Position numbers and translations under genes: made by a program
The notes under the pieces: model-generated
What the model saw: the letters and a program-made list of their open reading frames with translations, nothing else
What the model was told of the DNA's origin: nothing
The model's database searches: none
DNA from: Lachnospiraceae bacterium
Lineage (GTDB): Bacteria; Bacillota; Clostridia; Lachnospirales; Lachnospiraceae
DNA length: 64,000 nt
Reading direction: 5' to 3'
Assembly (NCBI GenBank): GCA_902363665.1
Contig: CABJAW010000007.1
Coordinates: forward strand, 157,168 to 221,167
Part shown: piece after piece, positions 1-8,146 of the stretch
Position numbering within the stretch: the stretch's first letter is position 1
Layout of the letters: each line of letters opens with the position of its first letter

Positions 1-43
1 CAGAAATAATAAAAGTAGCTGTATAGCCGAAAGGTAAGCAGTA

Positions 44-125
44 TTGGTGTCATGGACGCACCCTGAAAAAAGGCGGTATCCCGCCATATTTCAGATGCTC
101 TGGCAACTTAGTTGCCGAGTAGTTC
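44..125 (+). pseudogene. Tyrosine recombinase, internal fragment (5' part of a broken integrase)
   Basis: The translation here (HPEKRRYPAIFQMLW...SCRV) resembles the part of a tyrosine recombinase catalytic domain that ends at the first catalytic arginine. It breaks off right after CRV, where the family normally continues with SE(L/V). The reading frame then runs directly into beta-galactosidase sequence, and the recombinase resumes near 646 in another frame. The start of the gene lies outside the window or is lost. The recombinase identity of this short piece rests on pattern similarity and on the clear recombinase C-terminus downstream. Confidence 0.4.
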
Positions 126-640
126 ACAAACTATTTAAAGAAGTAACAGAAGTCGGGAAAGCGTTAGAAAAGATACAAGAAACCATAGGAACGAAAACCA
201 TTGCACAGGTAGCTGTTCTTTATGATAGAGAAAATAGCTGGGCATTAAAAGATGCACAAGGACCAAGAAATGAAAATATGTATTATCAGGAATGTGTCTT
301 AAAGCAATACCGTGCATTAAGAGAGCAGGGACTGAACGTAAATGTAATTTCGATGGAACATGTGCTAGATGGATATGAAGAAAAATTGCGAGATTATGTA
401 AAACAAGGTGGAACACTAGTATTATCCTATTGGTCAGGATTGGTAGATGCAACAGATCGTTGCTTCCTCTTTGGAACACCATATAGATTAATGGATGTGA
501 CGGGAATCAGGAGTACAGAGATAGATGCATTGTATGATTGGGAAGAAAACCATGCAGTGCCAAATCCATCAAACCATCTGAATTTACAGAAAACATACAG
601 ATGTAACCATTTGTGTGAATTGCTGGAGGTATCGGATGGA
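126..640 (+). pseudogene. GH42 beta-galactosidase fragment (trimerisation domain)
   Basis: The frame carries hallmarks of the middle and C-terminal part of GH42 beta-galactosidases. VAVLYDRENSWALKDAQGPR is followed by a helix with a YYQECVLKQYRALREQG-type sequence, then GGTLVLSYWSG, the LFGTPYRLMDVTGI segment and finally LCELLEV. This is the trimerisation domain; the catalytic TIM barrel and the extreme C-terminus are missing. The fragment is open across about 170 codons but has no gene start of its own. It lies inside a disrupted recombinase gene, so it is probably a rearrangement product and not functional. Confidence 0.75.
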
Positions 641-645
641 GAAAA

Positions 646-867
646 AGACCCACCCCACACATGCTTCGGAGATATTACGCAAATATCAGATGGGAAGCAG
701 ACTGGCCACTGGAGATGATCAGCCAGGCATTAGGTCATAAGCATCTGGATACAACCATACGATATCTGAATGTTTTAGATGATAAGCTCAGAGAGGCGAG
801 TCAGGAATTTTACCGCCGATATTCCAATCTTTATAATGTGAATCAACTATTGGAAAGCAGGAGGTGA
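646..867 (+). pseudogene. Tyrosine recombinase, C-terminal fragment
   Basis: From about 646 the sequence encodes the last ~70 residues of a tyrosine recombinase. It shows HMLRR (the H-x-x-R box), ISQALGHKHLDTT with the second conserved histidine, and the IRYL tyrosine nucleophile, followed by a basic tail. Three of the catalytic residues are therefore present, but the N-terminal and core-binding parts are gone. The ATG at 661 is inside the catalytic domain and is not a natural start. A typical integrase is 300-400 residues. The fragment ends with a good ribosome site for the next small gene, which fits an integrase-led mobile element that has decayed. Confidence 0.7.
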
Positions 868-873
868 AATTAA

Positions 874-1150
874 ATGCCGGCAAGATTGTATAATTTTATG
901 CCGGAAGATCAAGGCATATCAAATGAGGAACGGGAACGACTGATTGAAATTTTCACTGACTTCTTCGATCTTCCTGTCTATATGATAAATCGGAAGTCCG
1001 TAGCCAGGAGTGGCTTGTACCACTCCTGATACAAGCAAGTCCCTACCCACTGCTTATTGCTGCACGCAATTGAAGCAGGGGACTTTCTTGGCTAGGTTAA
1101 AAATTTGCCGGGAAAAATATTCCTATTCCGTTGCAGATATGTTATTATAA
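874..1150 (+). pseudogene. Small gene after the integrase, split by a palindromic insertion
   Basis: An AGGAGGTG ribosome site (about 859-866) precedes the ATG at 874. The frame reads MPARLYNFMPEDQ... and stops at 1027-1029 inside palindromic sequence. If bases 1007-1094 (88 bp) are removed, the codon AGG is rebuilt from A1006 and GG1095-1096. The frame then continues RLKICREKYSYSVADMLL to a TAA at 1148-1150, giving a 62-residue protein. The tail looks like the beginning of a helix-turn-helix, but I do not recognise the family. Its position directly after the integrase suggests an accessory gene of the old mobile element. Confidence 0.5.
1007..1094 (+). mobile_element. 88-bp palindromic insertion (IS200/IS605-like MITE candidate)
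   Basis: Two hairpins fill this segment. The left one has arms CAGGAGTGG (1005-1013) and CCACTCCTG (1020-1028). The right one spans 1037-1085, with arms AAGTCCC/GGGACTT and inner arms CTGCTT/AAGCAG and ATTGC/GCAAT. The left loop CTTGTA could also pair with TACAAG at 1030-1035. There are no terminal inverted repeats and no clear target duplication, as expected for single-strand IS200/IS605-type insertion of a non-coding derivative. Removing it restores a small reading frame. No transposase is present, so the family is an inference. Confidence 0.5.
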
Positions 1151-1447
1151 AAATAGTTGACTATATCTAATCAAAGTACGGCCTTCCATAGACAGGCAGA
1201 GGTTCGCAGAGAGACTTCCAAATCCCAAATAACCAAGTCAGCAGCAGGACAGGCATCAAAGCAGATTGTGAATATCCGCTTTGACTTTTTGAGAAGAAAC
1301 AGTGAGCAGACGCTGAGAAAATAAGAGACGGATTGCGTCGAAAACTCGGTGATTATTGTCAATATGGGATTTTTTGATGTAGTCATTTATGTTCAATCCG
1401 CGCATTGTCTCAAAGAAAGGTCTTTATGAAACGGAGGAGGGCTGCAG
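1151..1447. other. Stretch without a recognised gene
   Basis: About 300 bases separate the integrase remnant from the next intact gene. Short open stretches occur (for example a frame ending near 1328), but none has a start, ribosome site or recognisable motif. The ribosome site of the next gene (GGAGGAGGG) lies at its right edge. Confidence 0.5.
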
Positions 1448-2365
1448 ATGAAAAAATATGCGATTTACACAGTCTGTGAGATCTCTGAGGATATGGATTT
1501 TGGCTGTGAGGAACGCCCGGCAGATGTGCAGCGGATGGCAGTCGTTACCCTGACAGACCCAAAGGGAGCAAGTCTTCAGGTGAAACAGCCGGATGACATG
1601 CTGTATGAGAGAGAAATCGAAGAGGGTGACAGCGTGTATTTTGATTTGGATGGCCAGCTGCAAAAATTCCACATTATAGAAGAAATAGAAAACAATCTGC
1701 GCGGTATGGCAGATGAAAAAAATGCGGCATTCCAGCGAAAGCTGACACCGGGAATTGCACCGGAGCGTTTTCTCGGGACACGCGTCCCTGCATTGCGGTC
1801 ATACGCAAAGGAATTGGCGAAACAGTCACCGGATGGCTGCATGGTCTTTCTGGAAACGCTTCCGCATCCGTATTACGATGAGGATCTGCTGCATGCGATC
1901 CTGCTTGGCGGGATCAAAGAGTTTGACCGTTGCGCCGCGCATGTGGAAGCATTCCTTCCATATATAGATAACTGGGCAGTCTGTGATACGCTTCGGCCGG
2001 CGGTCTTTAAAAAGAATACGGAAAGACTTCTGCCGAAAGTGCAGGAATGGGTTGCATCAAAGAAAACCTACATCTGCCGCTTTGGTGTGGGTATGCTGCT
2101 GTCATATTATCTGGATGAGACTTTTGCTCCGGAATATCTGGCGCTTCCGGCGGCCGTTTCCAGCGAGGAATATTACGTCAATATGATGATCACCTGGTAT
2201 TACGCGACGGCGCTTGCAAAGCAGTGGGAGAGCACGATTCCGTATCTGCAGGAAAACCGGCTGCCGGTGTGGGTGCACAACAAGACAATCCAGAAGGCGC
2301 GCGAAAGCTGCCGGATCACAGAAGAGCAGAAGGAGTACCTGAAGGGATTGCAGCGGAGACGCTGA
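1448..2365 (+). CDS. AlkD-like DNA alkylation repair protein with an extra N-terminal domain
   Basis: The 305-residue product has a C-terminal part (about residues 80-305) of the DNA alkylation repair AlkC/AlkD HEAT-like family. Helical repeats include the conserved LGTRVPALRSYAKELAK, YYDEDLLHAILLGGIKEF, YIDNWAVCDTLRP and VNMMITWYYA stretches. Such proteins are DNA glycosylases that remove alkylated purines by base trapping. The first ~75 residues, rich in acidic residues and beta-strand patterns, are not part of AlkD. They look like a fused small domain that I do not recognise. The ATG at 1448 has a strong GGAGGAGGG site upstream. It stands alone between mobile remnants and an acetyltransferase gene. 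Confidence 0.8.
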   Translation: MKKYAIYTVCEISEDMDFGCEERPADVQRMAVVTLTDPKGASLQVKQPDDMLYEREIEEGDSVYFDLDGQLQKFHIIEEIENNLRGMADEKNAAFQRKLTPGIAPERFLGTRVPALRSYAKELAKQSPDGCMVFLETLPHPYYDEDLLHAILLGGIKEFDRCAAHVEAFLPYIDNWAVCDTLRPAVFKKNTERLLPKVQEWVASKKTYICRFGVGMLLSYYLDETFAPEYLALPAAVSSEEYYVNMMITWYYATALAKQWESTIPYLQENRLPVWVHNKTIQKARESCRITEEQKEYLKGLQRRR

Positions 2366-2456
2366 GGGGTGGAATTAATAATTGAAGCAGAGATTCTTAC
2401 GCTGCTAAAGAATTACCGATATCATTAATAATAATTATAGAAAACGAGGAGAAAAA

Positions 2457-2969
2457 ATGGAATTAACACTGACACAGAAATACGAATTTCGGGATATCCG
2501 CCCGGAGGAAACCGAAGAAGCAATCGAGATTGAGCAGATCTGCTTTCCGCCAAATGAGGCATGCCTGCCGAAATCCATGCGCGAGCGCATTGAAAAAGCG
2601 CCGGAGCTTTTCCTTGTGGCGATCGACCGTGAAAATGGAAAAATCGCAGGATTTTTAAATGGCATTGCGACCGACGAACCACTGTTCCGCGACGAATTTT
2701 TTACCGATATTACACTTCATGATGCAAACGGAAAAAATGTCATGCTCCTTGGCCTTGATGTACGTCCGGAATACCGCCGTCAGGGACTGGCACGCGAGAT
2801 TGTGAATCAGTATCTGAGCCGCCAAAAAGAAAAAGGCCGTGCTCTGCTGGTACTCACCTGTCTGGATGAGAAAGTCGCGATGTACGAAAAATTCGGATTT
2901 AAAGACCTCGGTTACGCCAATTCGACCTGGGGCGGGGAAGCATGGCATGAGATGACGCACGAGGTCTGA
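2457..2969 (+). CDS. GNAT family N-acetyltransferase
   Basis: A 170-residue GCN5-related acetyltransferase. The N-terminal strand-helix is followed by LGLDVRPEYRRQGLAREIV, the acetyl-CoA pyrophosphate loop (R-x-x-G-x-[GA] type). Then come LVLTCLDEKVAMYEKFGF, the usual last strand and helix, and ITLHDANGKNVMLLGLDV as the central strand. Organisation is closest to the arylalkylamine-acetyltransferase-like branch, but substrate cannot be read from sequence. The ATG at 2457 follows a GAGGAG site. It is monocistronic as far as visible, with a pseudogene remnant directly after its stop. Confidence 0.85.
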   Translation: MELTLTQKYEFRDIRPEETEEAIEIEQICFPPNEACLPKSMRERIEKAPELFLVAIDRENGKIAGFLNGIATDEPLFRDEFFTDITLHDANGKNVMLLGLDVRPEYRRQGLAREIVNQYLSRQKEKGRALLVLTCLDEKVAMYEKFGFKDLGYANSTWGGEAWHEMTHEV

Positions 2970-3132
2970 TGAGTTTTCCAGAGTAAAAGACGGTTTTGGC
3001 TGTACGATGGTCGCCGTCTCCGCAGTCACCTGTCTGACAGTGCTGCATCATCTCGGAAGCGCCGGCATCGGAACCGTAGTGGCTGCGGTACTCGTCGGGA
3101 CGCTGCACGGGAATCATCACAAAAGTGCTTGA
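2968..3132 (+). pseudogene. Remnant of a YczE/YitT-like membrane protein
   Basis: Overlapping the stop of the acetyltransferase gene, a frame without its own start reads through GFGCTMVAVSAVTCL...LGSAGIGTVVAAVLVGTLHG to a TGA at 3130-3132. The ending with GIGTVVAAVLVGTL resembles the last transmembrane helix of YczE/DUF6198-type integral membrane proteins. Roughly the last 50 residues of a ~210-residue protein remain. The fragment is cut on the left, and a MITE begins 16 bp after its end. Confidence 0.45.
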
Positions 3133-3148
3133 CTCGGTTAAAATGAAT

Positions 3149-3290
3149 GTAACTGTTCAGAGCCAACCTCCAAAATGCTACGCATTTCGTCGGTGTGGCG
3201 TATCCGCCAAATAAAATTTCAAAAACAGGCTTAAAAATGCAAGCATTTTCCGCCTGTTTTATGAAATTTTGCTTGGCTCTGAACAGTTAC
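3149..3290. mobile_element. MITE copy 1: 142 bp, 18-bp perfect inverted ends, 8-bp target duplication
   Basis: The ends GTAACTGTTCAGAGCCAA (3149-3166) and its exact complement (3273-3290) enclose a non-coding core with nested palindromes (AAAATTTC...GAAATTTT and ACAGGC...GCCTGT). AAATGAAT occurs directly before (3141-3148) and directly after (3291-3298), which is what an 8-bp target duplication would give. Two shorter relatives lie at 23833 and 25538. No transposase with matching ends is in the window. Confidence 0.8.
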
Positions 3291-3312
3291 AAATGAATAA
3301 ATAAAAGAGAGA

Positions 3313-3400
3313 AGAATCCTGCACTGTATGGCAGGATTCTTTTTTTGTCGCCTGTGCGGCGACCAAAGAGGTGGGAAAAGGTGTAAACTAAAAGAAAAGG
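3313..3400 (+). repeat. 88-bp hairpin repeat, copy 1 (with terminator-like stem)
   Basis: The unit starts with AGAATCCTGC...GCAGGATTCT followed by seven T (a rho-independent terminator form). It continues with the small hairpin GTCGCC-TGTGC-GGCGAC and ends in a conserved AAAAGGTGTAAACTAAAAG. A closely similar unit lies at 4160-4248. The two copies bracket the cas6 pseudogene, so they may have served as recombination sites. Conservation of the tail beyond the terminator suggests more than simple termination. Confidence 0.7.
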
Positions 3401-3526
3401 GCAGGAAGGATAGAATGCGAGAAGCAGACGGATGGTTGGATATGAAGTGAGATGGCATGATGAGACGATAAAGAAGGTGAAAATTGAGGATAATGCATAA
3501 ATAATTCGATAAAAACGGAAAATAGA

Positions 3527-3555
3527 TTGACTTAATAGACAAAGAAAGGTATGAT
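3527..3555 (+). promoter_or_regulatory. Sigma-A type promoter before cas6 remnant
   Basis: TTGACT (3527-3532) and TATGAT (3550-3555) are separated by 17 bp. Transcription would start about 48 bp before the cas6 ATG at 3610, which also has a GGAGTG ribosome site. Confidence 0.55.
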
Positions 3556-3609
3556 TATCAAAAAAACATATACATTATACGAAAAAACATAGTGTAAAGG
3601 TGGAGTGAT

Positions 3610-4080
3610 ATGTATACAGAATTGAGAATGGAGTTGGATACAAACGAAATTACTTATCAGCAGTCATCAAATATGCAGGGAGTCCTCATGGAACAGATTG
3701 ATACAGGATATGCAGAGTAGCTCCATCAGAATCATTTAAATCCGTACAGTCAGCACCTCGTAAAAGAAAACGGAAAGATGGTATGGTACATAAAAACGGT
3801 AACAGATGAAGCATATGAAAATATTATTATTCCACTTTCGAAAATGGAGCAAATCAAATTAAAAAAGAAAAATATTACGGTAATTCCGACGCAGAAGAAT
3901 ATTCGAAAAATAGAAACGAAAGAGTTGTTGGAAGAATTCTATGAAACAAAAGCAGCGGGATACCATGAAATAAGCTTTTTGACTCCGACAGCCTTTGGAG
4001 AAATAGAATGCCGGAACAACGTCCTTTCGCTTCCTATGACTGGAACCATAATGGTGAATATGATTTATTTGATAAAATAA
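3610..4080 (+). pseudogene. cas6: Cas6 CRISPR endoribonuclease, broken
   Basis: The frame from ATG 3610 shows the Cas6 pattern: an N-terminal strand, then MQGVLMEQIDTGYAE, a TAG stop at 3718-3720, then LHQNHLNPYSQHLV, the GKMVWYIKTVTDEAYENII segment and FLTPTAFGEIE. Cas6 processes CRISPR precursor RNA. The single in-frame TAG most likely replaced a CAG or GAG codon. The C-terminal third, including the glycine-rich RNA-binding loop expected near the end, is missing, and the frame ends at 4080. A normal protein is about 240 residues; about 155 codons remain. No other cas gene or repeat array is visible. Confidence 0.7.
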
Positions 4081-4142
4081 CGGATCGATATGTGTATACT
4101 AAAGTGTTAGAGCATATGGAAAAGCAGAAAAAAGGATCTTAA
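4008..4142 (+). pseudogene. Short C-terminal fragment of an unrecognised protein
   Basis: In a second frame overlapping the end of the cas6 remnant, ATG 4008 starts a 44-residue sequence with SYDWNHNGEYDLFDKITDRY, ending at TAA 4140-4142. The Asp/Asn-Gly-rich segment resembles short tails found in hypothetical clostridial proteins. There is no ribosome site. It probably marks the junction where cas6 was cut and joined to another gene's end. Confidence 0.35.
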
Positions 4143-4159
4143 ACGTGAAATAGGAAAAA

Positions 4160-4248
4160 AGAATCCTGCATGATATGTCAGGGTTCTTTTTTGTCGCCCG
4201 TGCGGCGACCAAAGGGATGACAAAAGGTGTAAACTAAAAGAAAAAAGG
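4160..4248 (+). repeat. 88-bp hairpin repeat, copy 2
   Basis: This is a close match to the unit at 3313-3400, with the same order: AGAATCCTGC stem, six T, GTCGCC-CGTGC-GGCGAC hairpin and AAAAGGTGTAAACTAAAAG tail. It lies immediately upstream of the truncated helicase gene and may have replaced that gene's first half. Confidence 0.7.
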
Positions 4249-4254
4249 TAAGAG

Positions 4255-5508
4255 ATGGTTTGGTATATTGAAAAAAGCAGGAAAACGCTGGACGAATGTT
4301 TTGCGGTCTGGGACGAAATGGGGCTGCTGCAGTACGAAAGCAGCGTAATTCCGTTTAACCATGCCAAAGGAAGAATGCGTCTGATCCGCGGCGAAGATAA
4401 GGAGCGGCTGAATCGCCAGATTGTGTGGGCTGTATCGGAAGAACTGGAGAGTTTGATGGAACGGATTGCCAGGGAGAAGATCCAGCCGACAGAGAAGACG
4501 AGAGTTGTGGTGCTGACCCGCTCTAATACGGATCTTCTGCGCGTGGCAGATCTTCTGAAAAAGAATCGGATCCCGGTGTCAGTACGGACAGATGGTTCCT
4601 TCTATACTTCCGCTGCAGTTCGGGATTTTTATACGATGCTTACCTCTTTCCTGTTCTGTGAGGAACCCAAAGCGATTTTCAATTATCTGCTGACACCGTA
4701 TGCGGGAGAAACCGGCGCGATGGACTTAAATGAAATGGAGTGGATGTATGGAGATCGCCAGAGGCTGACCTCCTGTCTCATTCCATTTCTGGAGGAAACG
4801 CAGTGGGGAAAGTATCACCGGGAATTTCGCCTCCGGCCGGTACTGGCAGTGCTTGGAGAAATGCTGGATGAATCCTCCGTCGTCGATTATTATGTGGCAC
4901 AGGAAAAATCAAAGAGGCGGTCAGAGGGAAAAAAGGAACAGCAGTGCAATGCAGCCGCATTTGCGGCAGGACGGCAGTATCAGGCAAATCTGGATAAGCT
5001 GATGGAGATTCTCCAGAGTAATTTAAGCGGGGATGGTGCGGATCTTTACGATATTTATCAGTTCCTGAAGCTGAATATCGCGTCCAACCGTACGGAGACG
5101 GAGGCGGTCTGGGATGACGGAGATGATTATAGTTCGGTTCTCTGTATGACCGTGCACCGCTCGAAAGGACTGGAGTTTGACACGGTGATTCTTCCGTATA
5201 CGAATCGGACTTTTCCCGGCGGTGAGCAGACGGAGCTTCTAATTGATCCGGAGGAGCGAAAAGTAGGATGGAATTATACAGGAAAGGGGAAAAAGAAGAA
5301 CCGTTACCGGACTTTTTCATCGATGCAGAATAGTTATTATGCGGAAATGAAAGAAAAAGAGACGATGTGTGCGGCAAAGGAGGAGACGAGGATTCTGTAT
5401 GTGGCAATGACGAGGGCCATACGGAATCTCACCTGTATCGTGCCGGAGTCGAAAAATGAGCGGACCTGGGCTTATCTGCTGGAGGAGACGGGAGTAGATT
5501 ATGAGTAG
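4255..5508 (+). pseudogene. UvrD/AddA-type SF1 helicase, ATP-binding half missing
   Basis: The 417-residue frame is the second half of a superfamily 1A helicase. It has VVVLTRSNTDLLRVADLL (motif IV region), MTVHRSKGLEFDTVILP (motif V) near residue 300, and EETRILYVAMTRAIRNL (motif VI with its arginine finger) near 380. There is no Walker A or DEAQD box, so it cannot hydrolyse ATP as it stands. UvrD and AddA relatives are two to three times longer. The frame starts six bases after hairpin repeat copy 2, which suggests the N-terminal half was removed by rearrangement. It overlaps the next gene by 8 bp, so the two were translationally coupled. Confidence 0.75.
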
Positions 5509-8146
5509 AAAAATTTATACGTATACGGATCTTGCACATTTAAGGGAGAGCCGTACGTTTCATCAAATCCGCCATATTCCGCAGATTGCAGTTTCTTCGG
5601 ATCTGCGAAAAGGACTGAAGGGCAGTATGGCAGTCGATCACACGGACGGCCTGTTCCGGGAAGATCCGCAGGTACTTGTGACGGAGTTCGGAAATCTTGT
5701 GATGGCAGCAGATCAGGAGTGGAATTCAGACCGCAGCAGGTTTGAGCGGACGATTCTTCTCGCCTCTTATCTGAGAAAACGTCTGGAGGAGACAGATGAT
5801 CCGTCTGCAATTCGCTGGCTGACAGGCTGTATGCGAAATCTCGATGCCATGCAAAACGCAGTGATGCTGCTGGAGCAGGCCGCGGTAAAGCCGCAGGATC
5901 TGCCCTGTACGGGAGACCGAAATGTAGAACTGCTGCGGGATGCATGGGAGAATCTTCGGGAGGAAGATGAGTCACTTGCGGTTCTTTCAGAAAAACTGGA
6001 GAGCCTTAATACAAAGGAAAAATGGGAGACGGTACTGTGTGCTGCGTTCGGAGAAAAAAGACCGTTTGCAGAAACAGGAAAGCTTGTCTTTCATGGATTT
6101 TATCATATCACACCGTTTCAGGAACGGTTTATGAGGCAGCTGGAACGGGCAGGGTTTGAATTACTGTTTCTTTTCCCATATGATGAAAGGTATCCGTTTG
6201 TCTATGAGGTTTGGGAGAAAACGTATGATGTGGGGAATGGATATCCGCCAAAAAGCGAATGGAAGATGGAACGTTCGCAGGCAGAAGATGTCTATGGAGA
6301 TATTTTTGCGGGCAGGACAAAGGTGAAACTCTCAAACCACCTGTCAATACGGGAGTATCCATCAGTTCTGGAATTTGCAGACGCGGTGAAAAAGGTCAGG
6401 CGGGAAAATATTGCACTGTATTCTGCAGATTATAAGAGGGCAAACAGGATTTTGCGTGATTATTTTCCAGATGCGTATGGAGAACGAATGCTTCTGGCTT
6501 ATCCGGTCGGCAGGTTTGTGGGTGTATTAAATCGGATGTGGGAGGAAGAACTGGGAAGTGTTGTCCTGGAAAAAAGGGATCTGATTACCGCTTTTTCTTC
6601 TGGATGGCTGGTAAAAGACGGAATTCCGGGAAGCGTGTACCTGCAGGAACTGACCGATCTGCTTCCTTTTTTCCGCGGGTGCAGAACATCCGGGGAGTGG
6701 AGAGCAAGGATTGCTCTGTTTCGGGAGATCGAAGAAAAAGTGCTTGCCTCTTTTGAAACAGAAAAAGAAGCGGAGGAGTCCATCGCCAGATGGCAGGAAT
6801 CAATGGAGAACCCGCTTGTGAAATTCGGAGTGTTCGCAGGAGAAAAAGAAAGAAGAAATGCGGTGCTTGTGCTGATCGAACAGCTTTTTTCGCTGGCCGA
6901 GCAGTTGTATGCGCCGAAAAAAAGGATTTGTATATCCGAACATATGCAGCGTCTTGCTCAGGTTCTTGCACAGTGTGAACATTCGGAGGAGCGCTATGAG
7001 GAGGAACAGGCGCTGATGGCGGAAATTTTCAGGCAGCTGGAGCGGCCGGGCGATATGAAACTTCTGTGTGCGCCGGGCGATCTCACAAAAGCGCTGGATC
7101 TTTATTTTTCTGGCCGCCTGGAGGAGGAAGAACAGCCGAACCGAATCGGGCTTGTGTATCCGCTGTATTTTGTAGATGCGGCTTGCATCAAAAACCGGGG
7201 CAGGATTCACATCTGTCTGAGCGATGGAAGCAGCCTGCCGGGAAAACAGAAGGAATATCCATGGCCGCTTTCCAGAAAAGTGATCCGAAAATGTCTGGAA
7301 AAAACAGGAAATCCACTGCTTTTTTGTCTGCAGCGCGTGATGGATCAGGGAGCGGAAGCGGACCGGTATTTCATTTACTGCGCAGTGAAAAATCGCGATG
7401 TGACGTTTTCGTGGGTCAGTAATTTCAATGGCAAGCATCTGACACCATCTGCTTACCTGACACTTTTTGAGGATGCAGCAGGAATTCAATCCGTTCGGGA
7501 GGCAGATCCCGGAATTACGGGTGCACGGGTCGAGAGTATACCGTATGGAACGGAAAAGGTAAGGCCATATGATGTGGGCAAAGCGCCGTGCGGCATGGCA
7601 AAAGAGGCCCGGATGACATATGCACTTTGTCCGATGCGCTATACTTTGAGCTATATCCTTGAAAAGTATCCATCGTATCATTCAGAATTTCAGGAAAATT
7701 ATGCGGTGAATCCATTGATTCAATCGCTTCTGTCTCTCCTGAAGACGGATGGGGTCACGAAAGAGGAAGTATATCAAAACGTAATAGAGTTGTTTCCACA
7801 GCTGTGCGGAGCGGAAAAAAGACAGATTTATGATTATCTGCAGTCAAATGGACAGGAAACAGAAGCGGGACACAGCGATTGCGGCAGCTTCTCTTATACG
7901 GATGAGCGTCTGAAACTGGAGTTCCCCAACCCGCAGGTGCGGGAGGTCGTGCTTGCAAGGTTTGCCGGACTTTCGACACCGGATGGCAGAACGGGCATGG
8001 ATCTTAAGGAGAAGATGGTACCGACACAGGAGGAAATGAAGTGCGGAAGAGGAGATGCAGTACGCGCAGTATGCAGCTTCTGTCCGCAGATTGATCTTTG
8101 CAGAAATGCTGTATTTGCAGCTGATCAGGAGGAGTATTATGATTGA
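5501..8146 (+). CDS. AddB-like large protein with iron-sulfur cysteines, nuclease motif not seen
   Basis: An 881-residue protein that starts inside the end of the upstream helicase gene (8-bp overlap). The C-terminal layout imitates AddB and RecB-like Fe-S nucleases. Cys710 in ALCPMRYTLSY is followed about 150 residues later by C858-x2-C861-x5-C867 (CSFCPQIDLC), a pattern that binds a 4Fe-4S cluster in AddB. The GxxH, DRxD and (D/E)xK signature between these cysteines is not visible, and there is no Walker A at the N-terminus. It may be a non-catalytic scaffold, or the nuclease motif may be too divergent to see. The context suggests it forms a complex with the two helicase-like proteins. Confidence 0.6.
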   Translation: MSRKIYTYTDLAHLRESRTFHQIRHIPQIAVSSDLRKGLKGSMAVDHTDGLFREDPQVLVTEFGNLVMAADQEWNSDRSRFERTILLASYLRKRLEETDDPSAIRWLTGCMRNLDAMQNAVMLLEQAAVKPQDLPCTGDRNVELLRDAWENLREEDESLAVLSEKLESLNTKEKWETVLCAAFGEKRPFAETGKLVFHGFYHITPFQERFMRQLERAGFELLFLFPYDERYPFVYEVWEKTYDVGNGYPPKSEWKMERSQAEDVYGDIFAGRTKVKLSNHLSIREYPSVLEFADAVKKVRRENIALYSADYKRANRILRDYFPDAYGERMLLAYPVGRFVGVLNRMWEEELGSVVLEKRDLITAFSSGWLVKDGIPGSVYLQELTDLLPFFRGCRTSGEWRARIALFREIEEKVLASFETEKEAEESIARWQESMENPLVKFGVFAGEKERRNAVLVLIEQLFSLAEQLYAPKKRICISEHMQRLAQVLAQCEHSEERYEEEQALMAEIFRQLERPGDMKLLCAPGDLTKALDLYFSGRLEEEEQPNRIGLVYPLYFVDAACIKNRGRIHICLSDGSSLPGKQKEYPWPLSRKVIRKCLEKTGNPLLFCLQRVMDQGAEADRYFIYCAVKNRDVTFSWVSNFNGKHLTPSAYLTLFEDAAGIQSVREADPGITGARVESIPYGTEKVRPYDVGKAPCGMAKEARMTYALCPMRYTLSYILEKYPSYHSEFQENYAVNPLIQSLLSLLKTDGVTKEEVYQNVIELFPQLCGAEKRQIYDYLQSNGQETEAGHSDCGSFSYTDERLKLEFPNPQVREVVLARFAGLSTPDGRTGMDLKEKMVPTQEEMKCGRGDAVRAVCSFCPQIDLCRNAVFAADQEEYYD

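Noticed and set aside
3133..4250. CRISPR array next to cas6
   Set aside because: The only repeats are two hairpin units about 850 bp apart; no short regularly spaced repeats exist.
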